From: Acidobacteria bacterium UBA823
Lineage (GTDB): Bacteria; Acidobacteriota; Vicinamibacteria; Vicinamibacterales; UBA823
Direction: 5' to 3'
Assembly (NCBI GenBank): GCA_002296225.1
Contig: DBHR01000093.1
Span: 1 to 6,767 of the forward strand
DNA length: 6,767 bases
This document shows, piece after piece, positions 1 to 4,835 of this stretch. The notes below the pieces were generated by a model that ran no database searches, was not told the DNA's origin, and saw only the letters and a program-made list of their open reading frames with translations. Position 1 is the first letter of the stretch. Every line of letters begins with the position of its first letter. The translations under genes and the position numbers were made by a program.

Positions 1-1
1 C

Positions 2-289
2 AGCATCGACATAATGGACGAGGAGAACTCCTTGCAGATTGCGATGCACCGGCTGGTGCGCGACCGGACGCTAAGACGCCAGCTCGGTAACCGAGCGCGA
101 ACATTCTGGGCCGCGCATCATACGCTGAACTGCATGCTAGATGACTATCAACGGGTGATAGACCTGGCCCTTACGAGTTCGCCACGGGCCACGCTCCCGC
201 TGCCTCACCTGCAGTCAGATGGCTTCGAAACCACGCGTCACATTCTTCAGGAGATGGGGTCGTCGGTTGACATTCTGCCGAAGCCATAG
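2..289 (+). CDS. Glycosyltransferase family 4-like protein, C-terminal fragment
   Basis: The reading frame is open from the left edge, so the N-terminus and most of the enzyme lie outside the window. The visible tail has the usual end of a GT-B (GT4-type) glycosyltransferase: a helix matching 'Ala-Met-x-Arg-Leu-Val-x-Asp', then 'Leu-Gly-x-Arg-Ala-Arg', then a Trp/His-rich segment and 'Asp-Asp-Tyr-x-x-Val-Ile'. This corresponds to the 'deleted/added residues, W..HT...M...Y' ending seen in many sugar transferases. Such enzymes move a sugar from a nucleotide donor to a growing glycan on the cytoplasmic face of the membrane. A tail of about 35 residues after the helix has no recognisable motif. 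The methyltransferase at 644 fits a shared polysaccharide cluster. The catalytic E-x7-E region is not visible, so family assignment rests on the tail alone. Confidence 0.7.
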   Translation, partial: SIDIMDEENSLQIAMHRLVRDRTLRRQLGNRARTFWAAHHTLNCMLDDYQRVIDLALTSSPRATLPLPHLQSDGFETTRHILQEMGSSVDILPKP

Positions 290-302
290 ACCCTGACTGG
301 CT

Positions 303-331
303 TTGACCTGCCGTGGATGAAGTTTTGTAAC
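303..331 (+). promoter_or_regulatory. Candidate sigma70 promoter P1
   Basis: TTGACC at 303-308 (5 of 6 to the -35 consensus) is followed by a 17-base spacer and TGTAAC at 326-331 (4 of 6 to the -10 consensus). It lies 14 bases after the glycosyltransferase stop and would serve the downstream small gene and methyltransferase. The -10 hexamer is repeated as TGTAAC at 336-341, giving a TGTAAC-N4-TGTAAC direct repeat that could instead be a protein-binding site. This is read by eye only. Confidence 0.35.
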
Positions 332-355
332 CTGCTGTAACTCAATGGCTTAGCC

Positions 356-385
356 TTGACTTGAGCCGCGCAGGCTTAGTACGCT
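356..385 (+). promoter_or_regulatory. Candidate sigma70 promoter P2
   Basis: TTGACT at 356-361 (5 of 6 to the -35 consensus) is followed by an 18-base spacer and TACGCT at 380-385 (3 of 6, keeping the first T, the A and the last T). Transcription would begin near 392, just ahead of the possible starts at 393, 400, 412 and 418. The -10 element is weak. P1 and P2 could be tandem promoters. Confidence 0.28.
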
Positions 386-399
386 GGCTCGCGTGAAAG

Positions 400-647
400 T
401 TGTTCGAGACGGTGATTATGCTGGATACGGCCAGAACGATTTTTCTGAGCCATCTACTGGCAACCCTGGCACTCGATGCCGGGCAGATGGTGGTGGAGAG
501 TACGACTTCGTCGTCGTTAAGCGCGAAGAATTCGACGCGAACATAATCCGCGAAGGGGAACGAATCGAAACGTTTGAGTTTTCCGATGGGGTGACACAAG
601 TGCGGACCGTTTCTGCCTGTTACCCTGACGTGTGGGATGGTTCATGA
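400..647 (+). pseudogene. Possible small gene split by a frameshift, unknown function
   Basis: I do not recognise a family. Two overlapping frames share the coding signal. The frame with ATG at 418 (TTG 400 and GTG 412 are also possible starts) reads about 30 residues of hydrophobic/amphipathic helix, beginning MLDTARTIFLSHLLATLAL, then runs into a serine-rich stretch and stops at 546. The frame that is open from GTG 393 to the TGA at 645-647 looks protein-like only in its second half: Tyr-Asp-Phe-Val-Val-Val, then an acidic strand/helix region and 'Phe-Ser-Asp-Gly-Val'. My hand count of GC at third codon positions is about 36% for the first 36 codons of the 393 frame and 58% for its rest, against about 67% for the first 33 codons of the 418 frame. 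Coding therefore seems to switch frame near 495-515, beside a tcgtcgtcg run. The stop overlaps the methyltransferase start as ATGA, which supports the second frame being genuinely translated. Alternatives are one intact 84-codon gene from 393 or no gene. Confidence 0.3.
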
Positions 648-2137
648 GTGAAGATCCGCTGTCTGTTACGGGCGAAAAGCGTCTCAAGCTCGAACGTGAA
701 AGGATCGACCGCCAATACAACGATGCGTTGACGGCACTCGATCGTGCACTGCAGCAATTCCCTGAGCTTCCTGTTGCACCGGTGCCGCCTGACGAGTCAC
801 TCCTCACTCGGCTAAAGGAGTTATCGGGCCTACATCTGACCGGAGACAGAGATTTTGGTATTGGCTGGCGAGGACGGGTCAAGCGTTTCATATGGCGATT
901 TATGGGTCCAATGCTTCAACCGCAGGATGAATTCAATACTACGTTGGTCGACCACATTAATCGCAACATAGAGCCCACCCGCCAAGCAGCGCACGCTCTT
1001 GACAGAGTGCTGACGGCGATTCGTGAATCGTTCTCTGCGCAGGCTCTCTTTCAACACAAGCTCATGTTATATGCGCAGCAGATCACCCCTTATTTGAACA
1101 CTACGCAGCCCGTCATGCCGCTCAGCGTGCACGAGTTCGGCGCGGGTCTTGCTGCGGGCCTCGACGCGGTCGGTGATGAACTCCAGATACGTGCCGAGGC
1201 GAATCTCGTGAGAGAGCGACGGTTCGAGGCAAGAGTCGACGAACTTCGAGCGACCGTTGGTGCGCTGCAGCAGAAGTTGCTTCTACTGACGAGACAATTG
1301 GAACAGCAGGAGGTTGGCAAGATTAAGACGTCGACCAAGAGTCGTAGCAACCGCCGGCAGTCTGCGACACCGGGCGCAGAGCCTTCTCCCACAACGGCAT
1401 TGACCGAGGGTCAATTGAGTACTGCGGCCGGCGCATTCAAGTACGTGGGTTTTGAGGATCAGTTCCGAGGAGCACCGGAAGAAATTCGGGCACGGATGAA
1501 TGAATATGCGCCCGATTTTTCTGGTGCAGTTGACGTATTGGATGTGGGATGCGGCCGCGGCGAGTTCCTCGATGTGCTCAAGGAACATGGTGTGCCGGCG
1601 CGCGGCCTCGACATCAACCCGGAGATGGTCAAGGTTTGTCGAACGCGAGGCCTCGACGTGACAGAAGGCGATGTAGTCAGCTATCTGGAAGGTTTGGCGG
1701 ACGGCTCACTCGGCGGTCTTTTCTCCGCCCAGGTCGTCGAACATCTACCGCCGGAGTATCTAATACGGTTGCTTGAACTGTCGTACCAAAAGCTCAGACC
1801 TGGGTCCAAGATCGTCCTCGAAACGATTAATCCTGCGTGCTGGGTCGCGTTCTTTGACGGTTATATTCGCGACATTACGCACGTGCAACCACTGCATCCC
1901 GACACGCTGACCTATCTGTTGCACGCAACCGGGTTTCAACGCGCTACTGTTCGGTACAGTGCCCCGTATCCCGAACACGCCAAGCTCCAGAGCGTAACGG
2001 TATCGGACCAGGCCAAGAAGTCCAGCGACACGGATGCGCTGGCTGCCCTGTCTCTGGCGTTCAACGATGCTGCCGACAAGATCAATAGTTTCTTGTTTAC
2101 ACACTTAGACTACGCGGTAGTCGCCGAACGCCTCTAA
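644..2137 (+). CDS. Class I SAM-dependent methyltransferase with N-terminal coiled coil (polysaccharide-cluster type)
   Basis: This protein of about 497 residues is predicted to transfer a methyl group from S-adenosylmethionine, probably to a sugar or other group of a surface glycan. Residues 1-170 are mostly helical and hold a Phe-Asn-x-x-Leu-Val-x-x-Ile-Asn segment common in methyltransferases of O-antigen/capsule clusters. A charged heptad-like coiled coil follows at about 180-225, then a Lys/Arg/Ser/Pro linker at about 226-255. The Rossmann domain covers about 295-440: motif I DVGCGRG at 300-306, the acidic end of strand 2 in LDIN (Asp323), GD at 342-343, and QVVEHLPPEYL around 363-373. 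A late THVxPLHPDTLxxLL segment and the C-terminal Leu-Asp-Tyr-Ala-Val-Val tail are typical of this family, which resembles the methyltransferase part of WbdD-like chain terminators. I chose ATG 644, with its ATGA overlap to the preceding stop; GTG 632 would add four residues. The acceptor is unknown. Confidence 0.82.
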   Translation: MSEDPLSVTGEKRLKLERERIDRQYNDALTALDRALQQFPELPVAPVPPDESLLTRLKELSGLHLTGDRDFGIGWRGRVKRFIWRFMGPMLQPQDEFNTTLVDHINRNIEPTRQAAHALDRVLTAIRESFSAQALFQHKLMLYAQQITPYLNTTQPVMPLSVHEFGAGLAAGLDAVGDELQIRAEANLVRERRFEARVDELRATVGALQQKLLLLTRQLEQQEVGKIKTSTKSRSNRRQSATPGAEPSPTTALTEGQLSTAAGAFKYVGFEDQFRGAPEEIRARMNEYAPDFSGAVDVLDVGCGRGEFLDVLKEHGVPARGLDINPEMVKVCRTRGLDVTEGDVVSYLEGLADGSLGGLFSAQVVEHLPPEYLIRLLELSYQKLRPGSKIVLETINPACWVAFFDGYIRDITHVQPLHPDTLTYLLHATGFQRATVRYSAPYPEHAKLQSVTVSDQAKKSSDTDALAALSLAFNDAADKINSFLFTHLDYAVVAERL

Positions 2138-2142
2138 GGGCC

Positions 2143-2652
2143 ATGTTGTCCACTAGATCGCAAGGTTTTTCATCGACGACACTCGAGCCGTTTATGCGTG
2201 CGGCGCTCGCGGAGGCTAAGCGGGCCGAAGCGGCTGGCGAGGTTCCCATTGGTGCGACCGTTGTCGTCGACGGCAAGATCGTTGGCGCTGGCTTCAATCA
2301 GCAGATCGCGACGCACGATGCAACGGCTCATGCAGAAATCGTGGCGCTACGCGCGGCTGGCCTGGCGTGCGGCAACTACCGGCTTACGGGAGCGTCGCTC
2401 TACGTTACTGTCGAGCCGTGCCTGATGTGTGTCGGTGCGTTGGTGCACGCGCGGATTGGCACATTGGTCTACGGTGCGGCCGAGCCCAAGGCCGGAGCGG
2501 TTCAGTCCATGTGTCGGTCACTGGAACATCCGTCGCTGAACCACGAAGTTGTCGCGGTCAGCGGCGTGCTGGAGTCTGAGTGCAAGGCAATCCTGCAGGG
2601 ATTTTTTCGGCGGCGTCGTGAGGTGAGCGCGTACACCATGCATCTCGAGTAA
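2143..2652 (+). CDS. tadA: tRNA-specific adenosine-34 deaminase TadA
   Basis: This zinc enzyme converts adenosine to inosine at the wobble position of tRNA-Arg(ACG) in the cytoplasm, which lets one tRNA read CGU, CGC and CGA. The product has 169 residues, close to E. coli TadA (about 167). The cytidine/deoxycytidylate deaminase fold is clear: GEVPIGA at 32-38, the HAE motif at 63-65 (zinc ligand His63 and proton-shuttle Glu65), and PCLMC at 92-96 with zinc ligands Cys93 and Cys96. The C-terminal Phe-Phe-Arg-Arg-Arg-Arg segment is typical of TadA tRNA contacts. ATG 2143 follows the methyltransferase stop by 5 bases. The purine run AAGGG at 2136-2140 is very close to this ATG, so TTG 2146 or ATG 2194 cannot be excluded, although 2194 would shorten the first helix. 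A guanine deaminase is less likely given the tail and the neighbouring tRNA gene. Confidence 0.93.
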   Translation: MLSTRSQGFSSTTLEPFMRAALAEAKRAEAAGEVPIGATVVVDGKIVGAGFNQQIATHDATAHAEIVALRAAGLACGNYRLTGASLYVTVEPCLMCVGALVHARIGTLVYGAAEPKAGAVQSMCRSLEHPSLNHEVVAVSGVLESECKAILQGFFRRRREVSAYTMHLE

Positions 2653-2685
2653 TCGGCGTTCTTAGGTTCGATTGTCCGAATTAGC

Positions 2686-2776
2686 GGAGAGGTACCGAAG
2701 TGGTCGTAACGGGGGCGCCTCGAAAGCGTCTTGTCGGGTAACCGGCACGTGGGTTCGAATCCCACCCTCTCCGCCA
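2686..2776 (+). tRNA. tRNA-Ser, anticodon CGA
   Basis: The gene folds into a complete class II tRNA. The acceptor stem is GGAGAGG (2686-2692) with CCTCTCC (2766-2772). The D stem is CCG (2695-2697) with CGG (2710-2712). The anticodon stem is 2714-2718 with 2726-2730, with one G-U pair. Loop CTCGAAA (2719-2725) places anticodon CGA at 2721-2723, which reads UCG. A long variable arm pairs 2732-2737 with 2742-2747, as expected for serine. The T stem is GTGGG with CCCAC around loop TTCGAAT (2754-2760). The discriminator is G at 2773, typical of tRNA-Ser, and CCA is encoded at 2774-2776. It starts 33 bases after tadA and no separate promoter is obvious. The deaminase ATG follows 6 bases after CCA. 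Confidence 0.97.
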
Positions 2777-2782
2777 TCCTTA

Positions 2783-3196
2783 ATGACGAAGCCAGACGAA
2801 TCGCGCGCTCCGAAACCCGTGGGTGCCTATCCGCATGCGCGCCGTGTCGGAAATCTGCTATTTCTTTCCGGGATTGGCCCGCGCGTGAGAGGCCAACGAG
2901 AAATTCCAGGCGTCACTTGCAGCAAGGACGGGCGAGTGATCGCCCATGACATCGAGGCGCAGTGTCGGTCGGTGTTTGATAATGTGCGAACCGTGCTGGA
3001 GGAATCCGGGTCCACGTGGGAACGGTTAATTGACGTTACGGTCTTTCTGACGAATATGACGGATGACTTTGATACGTTTAACGCGGTGTATGCCGAGTAT
3101 TTCTCGACCAATCAACCGTGCCGCACGACGGTGGAAGTGAGTCGCTTGCCGACGCCGATCGCGATCGAGTTGAAATGCGTCGCGACAGTGGACTGA
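2783..3196 (+). CDS. nbaF: RidA/YjgF-fold 2-aminomuconate deaminase
   Basis: The 137-residue product is expected to hydrolyse 2-aminomuconate to 4-oxalocrotonate and ammonia in the cytoplasm, as a trimer of the RidA (YjgF/YER057c/UK114) fold. Family marks are KPVGAYPHARRVGNLLFLSG at 11-30, an Asp-Ile-Glu-Ala-Gln-x-Arg helix at 56-62, the Val-Phe-Leu-Thr-Asn-Met strand, the carboxylate-binding Arg114 in CRTTVEV, and Glu129 near the end. The PHARR/LFLSG form and the spacing resemble NbaF/AmnD-type deaminases more than generic RidA, and the next two genes make the substrate pathway. A generic imine/enamine deaminase remains possible. ATG 2783 is chosen because upstream codons in this frame lie inside tRNA-Ser and the RidA fold starts normally here. 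No Shine-Dalgarno sequence lies in the 6 bases after the tRNA. The stop is 16 bases before the dioxygenase start. Confidence 0.85.
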   Translation: MTKPDESRAPKPVGAYPHARRVGNLLFLSGIGPRVRGQREIPGVTCSKDGRVIAHDIEAQCRSVFDNVRTVLEESGSTWERLIDVTVFLTNMTDDFDTFNAVYAEYFSTNQPCRTTVEVSRLPTPIAIELKCVATVD

Positions 3197-3199
3197 ATC

Positions 3200-3205
3200 A
3201 AGGAG
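3200..3205 (+). promoter_or_regulatory. Ribosome binding site of the dioxygenase gene
   Basis: AAGGAG lies 7 bases before ATG 3213, a near-perfect Shine-Dalgarno match that fixes this start. It is the strongest such site in the three-gene catabolic run and contrasts with the deaminase gene, which has none. Confidence 0.8.
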
Positions 3206-3212
3206 TGAGACG

Positions 3213-3725
3213 ATGCGTGAGCTTAAGGCCTTCAACTTCAAGCAATGGATCGACGAGCACCGAGAGATGCTCAAGCCCCCGATTGGCAACAAACTGGTGT
3301 TTCAGGATGCCGAGTTCATCGTTATGGTGGTCGGGGGGCCGAACGAACGGAAAGACTATCACTACGACGAGAGCGAGGAGTTTTTCTACCAGTTGGAAGG
3401 CGACATCGTGGTCAGGGTCATGGAGGACGACAAGCCGGTCGATATCCCAATCCGCGAAGGGGAGATCTTCCTGCTGCCACCCAGGGTGCCGCATTCTCCT
3501 CAGCGTGGGTCCAATACTGTGGGACTCGTCATCGAGCGGAAGCGGGCCGACCACGAGAAGGACGGGCTCATCTGGTTCTGTGAGAAGTGCCACCATAAGC
3601 TCTACGAGGAATATTTCATCCTGAACGACATCGAAACGCAGTTGCCGACCGTCTTCGACCACTTCTACAGCTCGACCGAGCATCGTACGTGCGATAAGTG
3701 CGGGTCGGTGATGGCGCGACCGTAG
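3213..3725 (+). CDS. nbaC: 3-hydroxyanthranilate 3,4-dioxygenase
   Basis: This cupin Fe(II) enzyme opens the ring of 3-hydroxyanthranilate with O2, giving 2-amino-3-carboxymuconate 6-semialdehyde. That product can also cyclise spontaneously to quinolinate, the NAD precursor. The 170-residue length matches bacterial members. Iron ligands are His50, Glu56 and His94, matching His51/Glu57/His95 of the Cupriavidus metallidurans enzyme as I recall it. Substrate-binding counterparts are Arg46, Arg98 and Glu108. The loop between Arg98 and Glu108 seems one residue shorter than in that enzyme. The C-terminus keeps the second, rubredoxin-like metal site as two CxxC pairs: Cys123/Cys126 and Cys160/Cys163. 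The gene sits 16 bases after the deaminase gene and 38 before the decarboxylase gene, consistent with one operon. Confidence 0.96.
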   Translation: MRELKAFNFKQWIDEHREMLKPPIGNKLVFQDAEFIVMVVGGPNERKDYHYDESEEFFYQLEGDIVVRVMEDDKPVDIPIREGEIFLLPPRVPHSPQRGSNTVGLVIERKRADHEKDGLIWFCEKCHHKLYEEYFILNDIETQLPTVFDHFYSSTEHRTCDKCGSVMARP

Positions 3726-3763
3726 TGTCGATCCTGTCAGAGATAACCGGTGCATGAGGCGTT

Positions 3764-4774
3764 GTGCTGAAAGTCGATATCCATACGCACATCCTGCCCG
3801 AGACTTGGCCCGACCTGAAGGCGCGCTACGGCTACGGCGGATTCGTGCAGCTTGACCATAACGGTCCGGGCTGCGCGCGCATGTCTATTGACAGCCGCGC
3901 GTTCAGGGATGTCGCTAAGAACTGCTGGGACCCCGAGACACGCCTAGCGGAATGCGACGGTCACGGGGTCGATGTGCAAGTGCTCTCGACCGTCCCGGTG
4001 ATGTTCAGTTACTGGGCCAAGCCGCAGGATTCCCACGATTTGTCACGACTGCTGAATGACCACATCGCAAGCGTCGTGGCGGACCATCCTCGGCGGTTCG
4101 TCGGATTGGGCACCGTGCCGATGCAGGATGCGGAGCTCGCGGTCCAGGAGCTTGAACGATGTGTGCAAACGCTTGGCTTGGCGGGCATTCAGATCGGCAC
4201 TCATGTGAACGGTAAGAACCTGGACGACGAACGAGTATTTCCCGTCTTTGAGGCGGCCGAGGCGTTGGGGGCTGCAGTTTTCGTGCACCCGTGGGACATG
4301 CTTGGGGGGGAGCGGATGTCACGGTACTGGCTGTCCTGGCTTGTGGGCATGCCCACTGAGACTGCGTTGGCGATCTGCTCGATGATTTTCGGCGGCATCT
4401 TTGAGCGCCTGCCGCGACTACGCGTGGCGTTCGCTCACGGCGGGGGTGCGTTTCCGGCCACGTTGGGACGAATCGACCATGGGTTCGAGGTCCGTCCTGA
4501 TCTCTGCGCGGTCAACGTCGGAACCAGTCCGCGCGAGCAATTGGGCCGCTTCTACGTTGATGCGCTCGTACACGACGGTAAGGCGCTGCGAGCCTTGATC
4601 GATCTGGTCGGCTCGAAACGCGTCGCACTCGGCACCGACTATCCGTTCCCGTTGGGTGAGCATGTGCCGGGCGCGCTGATCGAATCGCTGCGACTGGACC
4701 CGACGACGCGTGAGCGGCTATTCGGCGGCTCCGCACTGGAGTGGCTGAATCTCGAACCGGGTCGGTTCTCGTAA
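3764..4774 (+). CDS. nbaD: 2-Amino-3-carboxymuconate 6-semialdehyde decarboxylase (ACMSD)
   Basis: This amidohydrolase-superfamily zinc enzyme decarboxylates the dioxygenase product to 2-aminomuconate 6-semialdehyde and so diverts it from quinolinate. The 336-residue product has all metal ligands: DIHTH at 5-9 (His7, His9), His175 in FVHPWDM, His225 in FAHGGG (the catalytic His), and Asp292 in GTDYPF. These match His9, His11, His177, His228 and Asp294 of the Pseudomonas fluorescens enzyme as I recall it. Arg236 in LGRIDHG probably matches the arginine that reaches into the neighbouring subunit, and Arg48 or Arg45 the other substrate arginine. Start GTG 3764 puts the HxH motif at the usual distance; TGAGG at 3755-3759 lies 4 bases ahead. 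The ATG at 3754 is in another frame. A run of seven G at 4303-4309 does not break the frame. Confidence 0.95.
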   Translation: MLKVDIHTHILPETWPDLKARYGYGGFVQLDHNGPGCARMSIDSRAFRDVAKNCWDPETRLAECDGHGVDVQVLSTVPVMFSYWAKPQDSHDLSRLLNDHIASVVADHPRRFVGLGTVPMQDAELAVQELERCVQTLGLAGIQIGTHVNGKNLDDERVFPVFEAAEALGAAVFVHPWDMLGGERMSRYWLSWLVGMPTETALAICSMIFGGIFERLPRLRVAFAHGGGAFPATLGRIDHGFEVRPDLCAVNVGTSPREQLGRFYVDALVHDGKALRALIDLVGSKRVALGTDYPFPLGEHVPGALIESLRLDPTTRERLFGGSALEWLNLEPGRFS

Positions 4775-4825
4775 CCCCCCAAACGAAGGACGGGGCGGCG
4801 GTCGACGAGAGGTTCGGATGGTAGC

Positions 4826-4830
4826 AGGAG
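4826..4830 (+). promoter_or_regulatory. Ribosome binding site deciding the lipoprotein start
   Basis: AGGAG here, within the purine run 4826-4834, lies 5 bases before ATG 4836 and 11 bases before ATG 4842. The earlier in-frame ATG at 4818 has no such site upstream and would put six polar residues ahead of the signal peptide. I therefore take 4836 as the start. Confidence 0.65.
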
Positions 4831-4835
4831 AGGAC

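Noticed and set aside
348..379. GGCTTAG repeated at 348-354 and 373-379
   Set aside because: Seven bases twice in a short gap can arise by chance, and there is no third copy or dyad to support a regulator site.
342..599. Minus-strand open frame of 85 codons opposite the broken small gene
   Set aside because: No recognisable motif and no ribosome binding site seen. It is opposite the region where + strand codon bias and the ATGA overlap point to + strand coding.
2502..2777. Minus-strand open frame starting MAERVGFEPT
   Set aside because: This is the familiar spurious product of the complementary strand of a tRNA gene and it also lies over the tadA end.
2672..2782. In-frame 5' extension of the deaminase gene through the tRNA region, reading a Ser/Arg/Gly-rich peptide
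   Set aside because: The extension is translation of tRNA-Ser(CGA); such peptides ending in 'WVRIPPSPP' are a well-known annotation artefact. ATG 2783 gives a normal RidA-fold length.
3118..3624. Long alternative-frame and antisense open frames over the dioxygenase gene
   Set aside because: They are shadows of a gene with all catalytic residues intact, and their Ser/Arg-rich composition is typical of out-of-frame GC-rich DNA.
4754..4768. Perfect 6-bp inverted repeat GAACCG-GGT-CGGTTC just before the ACMSD stop, considered as a terminator
   Set aside because: It is followed by a C run and no T tract, and the arms are in-frame codons. It does not meet the form of an intrinsic terminator.
4818..4835. 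Upstream ATG 4818 as start of the LVIVD lipoprotein
   Set aside because: It lacks a ribosome binding site, adds acidic residues before the signal peptide, and AGGAG sits at the right distance for ATG 4836 instead.
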